A DNA stretch of 20,643 nt from CANLBN01 sp047634655 (lineage in GTDB: Bacteria; Pseudomonadota; Gammaproteobacteria; Pseudomonadales; Cellvibrionaceae), in assembly GCA_047634655.1 (NCBI GenBank), contig JBLIHY010000037.1, positions 1-20,643 on the forward strand, read 5' to 3'. The notes below the pieces were generated by a model that saw nothing but the letters and a program-made list of their open reading frames with translations, was not told the DNA's origin and ran no database searches. Positions 7,932 through 15,055 of this stretch are shown here, in pieces. The position numbers and the translations under genes were made by a program. How positions within the stretch are numbered: the stretch's first letter is position 1; each line of letters starts with the position of its first letter.

Positions 7932-8430
7932 CTGCAAAAAATGGCTGACAGGGTTTCAACATTAAAAAAAATTACAAACCGCAATACATGGCTTGAATGA
8001 AAGATAAGCGTTGTTTACTCGCCGAGAGACTATACACTTTAGTATTTGTGCCGCTGTACAAGCTTGTTTTTTGACTAATTTTTAATGAACGGCTAACGCG
8101 AAAACCTTGTGGTAGTATGCGCTGTATTCTAAGACATCGGTGTTTCACTGTATGCTCTTCTCTACTAGGGTAACAGTAATCTGACCTTGGGATTAACACT
8201 CCCAGCACTTGCTAACGAGGTATCTGCGAAGAGTACCCTTAGATTCCAAATTTTCAGAGACAAGAGCCGACACAGAGCGAAAAGAGAGTATTTACAGCCT
8301 ATTTGAAATCCCAACGTCTTCTTTATCTCCGGATCTCAGGATCTCCGGCCCAATGGTAATGAATGAAACCAATAGCAATAAATTAAAGTAGTACCGGATT
8401 TTACCGTTTTCCCTCGAGTTTATTCTGAAT
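7932..8430. other. Divergent intergenic region between rsmD and ftsY
   Basis: About 500 bases without a convincing gene. Short open frames exist on both strands but lack start signals and family features. A TTGACT at 8071-8076 resembles a -35 box, but the -10 at proper distance is poor (TAACGC). A short direct repeat occurs near 8326-8349 (ATCTCCGG, ATCTCAGG, ATCTCCGG). Promoters for both genes must lie here, but I cannot place them with confidence. Confidence 0.4.
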
Positions 8431-9414
8431 ATGTTTTTTAAGCGCAAGTCCTCTTCCGATTCCGTTGAAAAGCCAGCGTCCACCTCCGCCAGTCTATTTC
8501 AGCGAGTCAAACAAGGGCTTTCAAGAACCAGCGGACAACTGGCCAGTGGAATTGGCACATTATTGCTTGGCAAGAAAGAAATTGATGAAAACTTACTCGA
8601 AGAACTGGAATTTCAACTATTGACGGCTGATGTTGGCATTGAGGCTACCAGTAAAATTATCGATGATTTGACCAAAAGCCTGAAGCATCGACAGTTGACC
8701 GATGGCGACGCCCTCTACGCTGCTTTAAAAGATAAATTACTGCAAATATTGATACCGGTCGAGGTGCCACTGATAATCAGCAGTGATTGCAAACCCTTCG
8801 TCATTTTAGTCGTTGGCGTTAACGGTGTCGGCAAAACCACGACCATCGGCAAGCTTGCCAAGCGCTTTGAACAGCAGGGGGAAAAAGTCATGCTCGCCGC
8901 AGGTGATACTTTTCGCGCAGCCGCTGTCGAACAGCTACAAATTTGGGGTGAACGCAACAGCGTCCCGGTAATTGCCCAGCATACCGGTGCCGACAGTGCT
9001 TCCGTGGTCTACGATGCACTGCAGTCGGCCCAGGCACGGCAAATCGATGTCCTCATTGTCGATACGGCGGGACGTTTACACAACAAAGAGAATTTGATGA
9101 ACGAACTCGCCAAAGTCAAACGGGTGATGACAAAATTGGATCAGGATGCGCCCCAAGAAGTACTCCTAGTCCTAGACGCTGGCACGGGACAAAACGCGCT
9201 CAATCAAGCAGAGCAATTTAGTCAATCGGCGGGAGTCACCGGCCTTGCGCTGACAAAGCTGGACGGCACCGCCAAAGGCGGTATTATTTTCGCACTCAGC
9301 GAGCGTCTTCAGCTTCCGATACGCTTCATCGGTGTTGGCGAGGGCGTCGACGACCTGCAACCCTTTGAAGCACAGCCGTTTGTCGAGGCCCTGTTCCAAG
9401 ACAGTTCGCCATAA
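8431..9414 (+). CDS. ftsY: Signal recognition particle receptor FtsY
   Basis: FtsY is the membrane-associated GTPase that receives ribosome-nascent chain complexes from SRP (Ffh) and delivers them to the Sec translocon. The 327-residue product has the NG domain: the helical N part (about 22-110), then the GTPase with G1 GVNGVGKTT (129-137), AAGDTFRAAAVEQL, DTAGRLHN (from 211) and TKLDGTAKGG (275-284). The acidic N-terminal A domain found in E. coli FtsY is almost absent; only a short basic and serine-rich leader (FFKRKSSSDSVEK) precedes the NG domain. This short form is common in other bacteria. An in-frame TAG lies upstream, so ATG 8431 is the only reasonable start, although its ribosome binding site is weak. 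ftsE and ftsX follow on the same strand. Confidence 0.97.
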   Translation: MFFKRKSSSDSVEKPASTSASLFQRVKQGLSRTSGQLASGIGTLLLGKKEIDENLLEELEFQLLTADVGIEATSKIIDDLTKSLKHRQLTDGDALYAALKDKLLQILIPVEVPLIISSDCKPFVILVVGVNGVGKTTTIGKLAKRFEQQGEKVMLAAGDTFRAAAVEQLQIWGERNSVPVIAQHTGADSASVVYDALQSAQARQIDVLIVDTAGRLHNKENLMNELAKVKRVMTKLDQDAPQEVLLVLDAGTGQNALNQAEQFSQSAGVTGLALTKLDGTAKGGIIFALSERLQLPIRFIGVGEGVDDLQPFEAQPFVEALFQDSSP

Positions 9415-9457
9415 TCCAAACCAATAGCCCATCTCAGTCATGACTGAATTGTAAACA

Positions 9458-10132
9458 ATGATTCAATTCGACCACGTCACCAAGCGCTACAACAAAGGCT
9501 ACGATGCTCTGCAGAACGTAAACTTCAGCATGGGCCCCGGAGACATGGCCTTTCTGACAGGCCATTCTGGAGCAGGTAAAAGCACGCTACTAAAGCTTAT
9601 TATGCTGATTGAACGCCCGACTCGAGGACAAATTCTAGTGGGTGGGAGAAATCTGCTGCGCATTAACCGTTCACAAATTCCCTACTTGCGTCGCCAGATT
9701 GGCGTCGTCTTCCAAAATCACCAACTACTGTTTGATCGAACAGTCTTCGACAACGTAGCTTTGCCCCTGCAAATATCCGGAATTCCGCTAAAGGATCACG
9801 GAAAGCGAGTCCGCGCAGCGCTGACCAAAGTAGATTTGCTGCACAAGGAAAAAGACAATCCCATCACTTTGTCTGGAGGAGAACAACAACGAGTAGGTAT
9901 TGCCAGAGCTGTGGTCAATAAACCCGCGATTTTACTGGCGGATGAGCCAACGGGAAATCTGGATCCACAATTATCAGCGGAGATCATGAAACTATTCGTG
10001 GATTTTAATCGGGTGGGCGTCACTGTATTAATCGCGACACACGATGTTGCGTTGATCGACTCAATGAACTGCCCGGTAATGATACTGGACCACGGACATC
10101 TGACAACCGACGTGCGTCAGGTAACAACGTGA
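9458..10132 (+). CDS. ftsE: Cell division ATP-binding protein FtsE
   Basis: FtsE is the ABC-type ATPase that works with FtsX at the divisome, where it controls septal peptidoglycan hydrolases through periplasmic activators. The 224-residue product carries Walker A GHSGAGKS (35-42), Q-loop VVFQNHQLL, signature LSGGEQQRVGIARA (138-151), Walker B ILLADEP (158-164), D-loop GNLD and switch His195 in ATHD. It opens with the typical IQFDHVTKRY. Length is as expected. It starts 43 bases after ftsY and its stop overlaps the ftsX start as GTGA, so translation of the pair is probably coupled. Confidence 0.97.
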   Translation: MIQFDHVTKRYNKGYDALQNVNFSMGPGDMAFLTGHSGAGKSTLLKLIMLIERPTRGQILVGGRNLLRINRSQIPYLRRQIGVVFQNHQLLFDRTVFDNVALPLQISGIPLKDHGKRVRAALTKVDLLHKEKDNPITLSGGEQQRVGIARAVVNKPAILLADEPTGNLDPQLSAEIMKLFVDFNRVGVTVLIATHDVALIDSMNCPVMILDHGHLTTDVRQVTT

Positions 10133-11145
10133 ACCAGCGAACTAAATCTTCTACGACCGCAACGGCGGTAAAAGTTTCCGATAGCAAAATGCGTGGCGCC
10201 AAAACCCGTGAAATTTCCGCGGTACAATTATTCCGTTCTTGGTGGCACCACCACCGTATTTCCTGCATCGACAGCCTCGCAAGGCTACTGGCCACTCCTC
10301 TGCAAAGTTTGCTAACGTCGATGGTCATCGCTATCGCCCTGGCACTGCCGACACTACTCTATCTGGGACTGGAGAACGTCCAGCGACTGGATCAAAGTTG
10401 GCAAGATAACGCGCAAATGTCGGTGTTCATCAAATACGGTGCTCGCAGCAATGCAATCGATCGCCTAGTGGAGCGTTGGCAGAGTGATTCCACCATTGCC
10501 GCTATCGATCGAATAACACCGGGCGCTGCACTGGCAGAGTTTGAACAATACTCGGGACTGGGCGATGTGCTCCAGGAATTCGAGGAAAATCCCTTACCAA
10601 ATGTGCTGATGATACAGCCCACCTCGGCAACTGATACCCCGCAAAAACTGGTTGAGCTTCAGACACGACTGCAAGCTGACCCCCTAGTGGATAAGGTCCA
10701 GTTAGATATGGGTTGGCTGCAACGGCTGCACGAACTGCTGACGTTGGGGGAACGTCTGGTCGTCGCTTTGGGGATTCTATTATCACTGGGAGTGTTATTG
10801 GTAATTGGTAATACCCTGCGCCTGACCATTGAAAATCGCCGCGAAGAAATTGTAGTCACTAAAATGGTGGGCGGTACCAACGGCTTTATCAGACGTCCTT
10901 TTTTGTACACTGGTGTCTGGTACGGTTTGGGTGGGGGCTTACTCGCAATTTTATTATTACTATTGGTGGGGCAGTGGCTATCCAGTCCATTGGACAAGCT
11001 GATCAATCTCTACGAAAGTAACCACTCACTGAGTGGACTTCACTTAGAAACCTCGCTGGTATTGTTGTCCGGCAGTGGTTTTTTGGGCTGGTTGGGCGCA
11101 TGGTTAGCCGTTTCGCGACATTTACAGGCAATTGAACCGAGATGA
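10129..11145 (+). CDS. ftsX: Cell division protein FtsX
   Basis: FtsX is the inner-membrane partner of FtsE. The 338-residue product has a cytoplasmic N-terminal stretch, a first membrane segment at about 60-80, a periplasmic domain (about 85-205) that in the family contacts hydrolase activators such as EnvC, and three more membrane segments at about 207-230, 258-284 and 308-328. The cytoplasmic loop NRREEIVVTKMVGGTNGFIR between segments 2 and 3 is a family hallmark. The start is GTG 10129, overlapping the ftsE stop. rpoH, which follows ftsX in many gammaproteobacteria, is not present downstream. Confidence 0.95.
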   Translation: MNQRTKSSTTATAVKVSDSKMRGAKTREISAVQLFRSWWHHHRISCIDSLARLLATPLQSLLTSMVIAIALALPTLLYLGLENVQRLDQSWQDNAQMSVFIKYGARSNAIDRLVERWQSDSTIAAIDRITPGAALAEFEQYSGLGDVLQEFEENPLPNVLMIQPTSATDTPQKLVELQTRLQADPLVDKVQLDMGWLQRLHELLTLGERLVVALGILLSLGVLLVIGNTLRLTIENRREEIVVTKMVGGTNGFIRRPFLYTGVWYGLGGGLLAILLLLLVGQWLSSPLDKLINLYESNHSLSGLHLETSLVLLSGSGFLGWLGAWLAVSRHLQAIEPR

Positions 11146-11340
11146 ACGTCGGTGATTTATCGCAAAAAATCCACCATAGAAAATGGTCGTAACTGTTAAT
11201 CACTCAACAACTGCCCAGTAACACCGGATGACCCAAACAGACCATCAGTATTGATGGTTGTCCGCGGATAACGGCTTGGGAAATATTTTCGATGTTCCAT
11301 GGTTTATTGGAGGCTTCCGAAACGGCTACACATCTTAGCT
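11146..11340. other. ftsX-pncC intergenic region with small inverted repeats
   Basis: Two short dyads are visible: ACCAT-AGAAA-ATGGT at 11173-11187 and ACCATCA-GTAT-TGATGGT at 11241-11258. Neither is followed by a T-run, so termination after ftsX is uncertain. There is no trace of the rpoH gene often found here. Confidence 0.4.
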
Positions 11341-11874
11341 ATGCCCTGCAAAATCAAATCTACAACGCTGAATACTTTGAAAATTTCCACGAAAATTGAT
11401 CTGGCGAGCCAACTGGGTGACGCTTTGGCAGCCAAACAGTGGCGTGTAACAACTGCAGAATCTTGTACCGGTGGTGGGATTGCACAGGCAATCACCGCCA
11501 TTCCCGGAAGTTCCGGATGGTTTGAACAAGGCTTTGTCACTTACAGCAACCGAGCCAAACAGCAACTACTCGGGGTAAATAAAGATACTTTGAAGCGCTC
11601 GGGCGCGGTTTCCGCGCCTGTAGCAGAAGCGATGGCGACCGGCGCCTTGCGGCTGGCTCAAGCAGATGTAGCGGTAGCGGTTACTGGTATCGCGGGCCCC
11701 GGCGGCGGTTCCACAGAAAAGCCTGTAGGCACAGTATGGATTGCCTGGACTACCGGTAAAAAAACCAACTCCCAATGCTTTTTTTTCTCGGGTTTACGCC
11801 ATCAAATCCGCGAAAAAACCGTTTCAAAAGCCCTAAAAGGGCTTATCGATATTGTGAGCAAAAACACTGTATAA
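11341..11874 (+). CDS. pncC: Nicotinamide-nucleotide amidohydrolase (CinA C-terminal family)
   Basis: PncC hydrolyses nicotinamide mononucleotide to nicotinate mononucleotide, recycling the NMN made by DNA ligase in the pyridine nucleotide cycle. The product contains the CinA-C marks TTAESCTGGG, GSSGWFEQGFVTYSN, GAVSAPVAEAMA, VAVTGIAGPGGGS and KPVGTVWIAW. This is the stand-alone C-terminal domain, without the MoCF-like N-terminal domain of full CinA. ATG 11341 gives 177 residues, close to the usual size. ATG 11299 would add 14 residues, and TTG 11377 would give an even more typical start. None has a clear ribosome binding site at good distance. Its place directly before recA matches many gammaproteobacteria. 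Confidence 0.92.
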   Translation: MPCKIKSTTLNTLKISTKIDLASQLGDALAAKQWRVTTAESCTGGGIAQAITAIPGSSGWFEQGFVTYSNRAKQQLLGVNKDTLKRSGAVSAPVAEAMATGALRLAQADVAVAVTGIAGPGGGSTEKPVGTVWIAWTTGKKTNSQCFFFSGLRHQIREKTVSKALKGLIDIVSKNTV

Positions 11875-11882
11875 ATTTATAG

Positions 11883-11902
11883 TACTGGTTGCATATACAG
11901 TA
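11883..11902 (+). promoter_or_regulatory. LexA binding site (SOS box) of recA
   Basis: TACTGGTTGCATATACAGTA is a near-palindrome of the gammaproteobacterial SOS box form (TACTG, ten bases, CAGTA); the core is CTGG-N8-ACAG against consensus CTGT-N8-ACAG. It overlaps the predicted recA -35 box, so LexA bound here would block RNA polymerase, as in E. coli recA. Confidence 0.85.
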
Positions 11903-11917
11903 TTGATGTCGTATAGT
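11889..11917 (+). promoter_or_regulatory. Predicted sigma70 promoter of recA
   Basis: TTGCAT (-35, 11889-11894), a 17-base spacer, and TATAGT (-10, 11912-11917; five of six consensus bases). The weak -35 lies inside the SOS box. Transcription would begin near 11924, about 44 bases before the recA ATG. Confidence 0.65.
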
Positions 11918-11967
11918 TTTTTACGTCGCAAACATCATTTTTTCCAACAACTCGGTTGAGGTAAACC

Positions 11968-13026
11968 ATGGAATCCAATAAGGAAAAAGCACTAAAAGCA
12001 GCATTGACACAGATTGAACGACATTTCGGCAAGGGAACCGTCATGCGTATGGGCGATCGCGAGCACGTCAAATTGCCTGCGATATCGACCGGATCGCTCG
12101 GCCTGGATATCGCTCTAGGCATTGGAGGTTTACCGAAAGGCCGCATCGTTGAGATTTATGGTCCGGAGTCTTCCGGAAAAACCACCCTTACTCTACAAGT
12201 CATCGCCGAGGCGCAAAAAAAAGGAGGCATCTGCGCCTTTGTCGACGCAGAACACGCTCTCGATCCTATTTACGCCGGGAAACTTGGGGTCAATGTCGAT
12301 GACTTGATTGTTTCCCAGCCCGATAACGGTGAACAGGCCCTGGAAGTATCCGACATGCTGATACGCTCAGGAGCCATAGACGTGCTGGTAGTGGATTCAG
12401 TGGCCGCACTGACGCCGAAGGCGGAAATCGAAGGTGAAATGGGCGACCACCACGTCGGTCTGCAAGCGCGTTTGATGTCGCAAGCACTGCGAAAAATTAC
12501 CGGTAACATCAAGAATGCCAATTGTCTGGCTATTTTCATCAACCAGATTCGCATTAAGATCGGTGTTATGTTTGGTAATCCCGAAACCACTACGGGAGGA
12601 AACGCCTTAAAATTTTACTCCTCCGTTCGCCTCGATATCCGCCGCATCGGCTCCGTCAAAGAAGGTGAAGAGATCACTGGTTCGGAAACACGTGTGAAAG
12701 TGGTTAAAAATAAAGTTGCGCCACCGTTTAAACAAACCGAATTTCAAATAATGTACGGCAAGGGTATCAATCGCCTTGGAGAAATCATCGACTATGGCGT
12801 CAAACTGGATATGGTTAACAAAGCCGGGGCCTGGTACAGCTATAAAAATGAAAAAATTGGCCAGGGTAAAAGTAATGCCGTTAAGTTTCTTCTGGATCGT
12901 CCAGAATTAGCGGAGGAGCTAGAGCGCCAAATTCGCGATCAATTATTGCCAGATGAAACAGCTCCAGCGAAAAAAACACCAGCGGAGACCAGCGCAGTGG
13001 ATATGGTAAAGAAGACAGATACATAA
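11968..13026 (+). CDS. recA: Recombinase RecA
   Basis: RecA forms ATP-dependent filaments on single-stranded DNA, drives strand exchange in recombinational repair, and triggers LexA self-cleavage in the SOS response. The 352-residue product shows GKGTVMRMGD, Walker A GPESSGKT (65-72), AFVDAEHALDP, Walker B LVVDSVAAL, the L1/L2 region with GDHHVGLQARLMSQALRK and FGNPETTTGGNALKFYSSVR, and a charged, acidic-to-lysine-rich C-terminal tail. All key residues look intact. The ATG at 11968 is preceded by GAGGTAA. It lies between pncC and recX as in many relatives, with an SOS box and promoter immediately upstream. Confidence 0.99.
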   Translation: MESNKEKALKAALTQIERHFGKGTVMRMGDREHVKLPAISTGSLGLDIALGIGGLPKGRIVEIYGPESSGKTTLTLQVIAEAQKKGGICAFVDAEHALDPIYAGKLGVNVDDLIVSQPDNGEQALEVSDMLIRSGAIDVLVVDSVAALTPKAEIEGEMGDHHVGLQARLMSQALRKITGNIKNANCLAIFINQIRIKIGVMFGNPETTTGGNALKFYSSVRLDIRRIGSVKEGEEITGSETRVKVVKNKVAPPFKQTEFQIMYGKGINRLGEIIDYGVKLDMVNKAGAWYSYKNEKIGQGKSNAVKFLLDRPELAEELERQIRDQLLPDETAPAKKTPAETSAVDMVKKTDT

Positions 13027-13316
13027 ACTCGATAAGATCCTTGCAGCAACAGAAATATTACTCCTAGACAACACTAACGCCCGTGCTCACGTATATTACC
13101 GCGGCAAAACCGAAACCCCGCGGCCAATCGGTGGAGCTGATTTGGACAGATTCCCAGATTAGAAAAAGACTTGGTTTCAAAAATTAGAGCTAACCCAGTA
13201 AAGGAATTTATTTGGAGTAATTAATAGTTAAACGAACGCGCTTTTAACGTCAACGTCGTGTCGAAACAAGAAATCATTGGTGCAAAGTTCTCTCAATAAT
13301 GAGAACAGAGAAAATA
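13027..13316. other. recA-recX intergenic region
   Basis: About 290 bases without a gene. Two copies of CCGCGG at 13099-13104 and 13118-13123 could pair, but no T-run follows, so a recA terminator is not established. The gap is long enough for recX to have its own promoter, but I see no convincing one. Confidence 0.35.
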
Positions 13317-13811
13317 ATGAATAATCAATCAACCCAACCTTGCACAAACCTGATAGCGGAAACAGCAGATTCTTTACAAAAAATAGCCAATAACGCACTG
13401 AAGTACTTGTCGCGACGCGACTACTCTTGTCTGGAGTTATATCAAAAGCTCATCGCCAAGGGCTTCGATATTGAGGACATTCAATCAGTCCTGGAAAATC
13501 TGCAAAAGCGAGGCTACCAAAGTGACGAGCGTTTCACCGAAATGTTCATTCGTTCGAGAATGGCTTCGGGAGACGGTCCCTTCAAAATAAAAATTGCTCT
13601 ACGCGGCAAAGGCATTTGCGATAGCTTGGCCTTGACTGTGATGGACAAACTCAATGTAGATTGGTTTGAACAGGCGAAAAAAATAAAAACAAAGCGTTTT
13701 GGTGATCAAGTGGTAACTGAGCCAAAGGAACTGGCTAAACAAATTCGTTACTTAAAAGGCAAAGGCTTTTATCAGGATCATATCAACGCAGTTATCGAAT
13801 ATACCCACTGA
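13317..13811 (+). CDS. recX: Regulatory protein RecX
   Basis: RecX binds RecA filaments and limits their growth and activity. The product (164 residues from ATG 13317) has the helical three-repeat layout of the family: ALKYLSRRDYSCLELYQKLIAKGF, then VLENLQKRGYQSDERFTEMFIRSR with GDGPFKIKIALRGKGI, and a C-terminal repeat with KQIRYLKGKGFYQDHINAVI. ATG 13317 is preferred because AGAGAAAA lies just before it. ATG 13299 would add six residues but has no such site. Position after recA supports the call. Sequence similarity between RecX proteins is low, but these motifs are typical. Confidence 0.93.
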   Translation: MNNQSTQPCTNLIAETADSLQKIANNALKYLSRRDYSCLELYQKLIAKGFDIEDIQSVLENLQKRGYQSDERFTEMFIRSRMASGDGPFKIKIALRGKGICDSLALTVMDKLNVDWFEQAKKIKTKRFGDQVVTEPKELAKQIRYLKGKGFYQDHINAVIEYTH

Positions 13812-13962
13812 ATCTAAACATTTCACATCAATTTACATTGATCGACGTTCGCTACCAACCGACGTATCTGCAGCAATGTGCCACCGCTATGAAAAAGCCA
13901 TCACTGACTACGCCCAAGCCGTGAATGAATTAATATTTCAAATGAGCTTTGGACAACTCTAG
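13757..13962 (+). pseudogene. Possible gene remnant downstream of recX (open frame without a good start)
   Basis: The +1 frame relative to recX stays open from about 13757, through the recX stop, to TAG at 13960-13962. Its last part reads like protein (for example AMCHRYEKAITDYAQAVNEL) with helical, charged composition. The only ATG starts are internal (for example 13874) and lack a ribosome binding site. I do not recognise a family. It could be the tail of a decayed gene or simply chance. Confidence 0.15.
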
Positions 13963-14011
13963 ACAACCCATAAAAGCTCTTGGAGATCTTGGCTGAAAAC
14001 CCCAGAAAAAT

Positions 14012-14266
14012 TTAAATCCCCATATTACTGAGTGTCTGTATTACCTCGCGAATAACTTGAGCTTCCTGTGGATGCTGCACTTCGATATCTTCCAACAACA
14101 CAGTGAGCGTGTCTTTAAAATCAAGGTCAGTCGGCTCGTTCTCATTAAGGTTGTGAGCATGCATTTTGAGCTTTTTCATCAACTCCTGCTGCTGTGGGCT
14201 CGTCAGATCATCGCCAAATCGATCGTGTAAATCAGAGATGAGTGTTTGCACCGTTTTTTGAGACAT
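14012..14266 (-). CDS. DUF4404 family protein
   Basis: A small soluble protein of unknown function, 84 residues from ATG 14266. The N-terminal half is a helix pair (SQKTVQTLISDLHDRFGDD). The C-terminal half ends with IEVQHPQEAQVIREVIQTLS followed by NMGI, which matches the characteristic 'ExxHP...L..MGI' ending of the DUF4404 family found in Pseudomonas-like and marine gammaproteobacteria. A TTG four codons upstream is an alternative start, but GGAA lies at good distance from the ATG, so the ATG is favoured. It is transcribed toward recX and stands alone. Its upstream side holds the R2 repeat within about 90 bases. No transmembrane segment or signal peptide is visible. Confidence 0.8.
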   Translation of the reverse strand: MSQKTVQTLISDLHDRFGDDLTSPQQQELMKKLKMHAHNLNENEPTDLDFKDTLTVLLEDIEVQHPQEAQVIREVIQTLSNMGI

Positions 14267-14349
14267 AATAAATTCCAATTAATGATTAATGGCAGTTTAA
14301 ATCTTTTAACAATTATCGGCCTGGCTGGAAAAATTACCAGTAATTAGCT

Positions 14350-14450
14350 TAAGAATACTCTGATTAATTCATCCATGAATTAATTTTCGGTCGAAAAAAA
14401 TTCGGTCTTTATTTTTATAGAATTTTCAATTACTTAACGTAATTGAAAAT
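14350..14450 (+). repeat. Intergenic repeat element, copy R2 (partner at 221-319)
   Basis: Same orientation as R1. This copy has more perfect dyads. ATTAATTCAT-CC-ATGAATTAAT (10-bp arms) lies near 14363-14384. At 14422-14450, two perfectly complementary 12-base arms flank TTAAC (ATTTTCAATTAC and GTAATTGAAAAT). The R1 equivalents are imperfect. The element lies upstream of the DUF4404 gene and does not encode protein. Confidence 0.7.
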
Positions 14451-14647
14451 GATGAGTAAATCATTGGCAATCTTTGGTTTTTTCTGAGAAAACACACTCT
14501 CGAAACTGAACGCTGGCTTTACTCATTGCCGAAGTAAATATGAATATGATTTGCTAATACTTGATGTTCCGATTTGGATAATATTTTAAATGCGCGGTTA
14601 AGAATTTTCTGATCTAGCGGCATTTACTGAACGTCCTATCTTATCTC

Positions 14648-14684
14648 AAAAAAAGCTTTATCTTGATAAAAGCATTCTTTTTTT
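14648..14684. terminator. AT-rich bidirectional terminator-like hairpin
   Basis: A run of seven A, then GCTTTATC-TT-GATAAAAGC (an 8-bp stem with one bulged base), four bases, then a run of seven T. The A-run and T-run make it look like an intrinsic terminator on either strand. The stem is poor in G and C, so strength is uncertain. No gene ends close by, which is odd. Confidence 0.4.
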
Positions 14685-15055
14685 GGAGTCACAAATCTAC
14701 AAGGTTGACCATAAACTTTCTCAGCCATTTTTGATACGTTGATGGGCAACAATGGGTCCTTTACCGGTGGTGCGACTGCCACAGAACCAGCACTCTAGCT
14801 AGGCAGCCGATTTACTTGATTTGCATTTACTTGACAATCGTCAGGACTGGCTAACCTTGGATTGACCACCGTGGATAAAAACCATATTCTGGATTGGCAT
14901 CTAACTAGTTGGGCCGTCAATGATTGTTTAAGCGTAAGCTGGTGATATTGCCTTATACCGCGCTTAATCGTTGATGTAAGACAATCAGAAATGATAGCTC
15001 AAATTATTATAGTCATTATCTTATATATCAGCAGAACAATAAGAGAGGTGGTGCC

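Larger units (their letters stand above)
14267..15055. other. Long non-coding gap before the atp operon
   Basis: 789 bases with no credible gene. It contains the R2 repeat (14350-14450), a 9-bp inverted repeat (ATGAGTAAA at 14452-14460 with TTTACTCAT at 14518-14526), an AT-rich terminator-like hairpin at 14648-14684, and short open stretches between about 14800 and 14945 that read like protein fragments but have no start or known family. The last 60 bases are AT-rich and should hold the atp promoter, but no pair of boxes at standard spacing is convincing. Confidence 0.5.

Noticed and set aside
7972..8391. Two short open frames (one on each strand) in the rsmD-ftsY gap
   Set aside because: They start on rare codons without ribosome binding sites, show no recognisable motifs, and occupy a region that must hold two divergent promoters.
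13099..13123. Paired CCGCGG copies after recA as a terminator
   Set aside because: The stem is only 6 bp, the loop is long and no T-run follows.
14739..14950. Short stretches resembling fragments of a larger protein in the atp upstream gap
   Set aside because: Each is under 30 codons between stops, in different frames, and matches no family I can name; kept only as a remark in the gap finding.
14971..14999. TTGATG followed 17 bases later by ATAGCT as an atp promoter
   Set aside because: The -10 match is too poor to call; the AT-rich DNA here gives many equally weak candidates.
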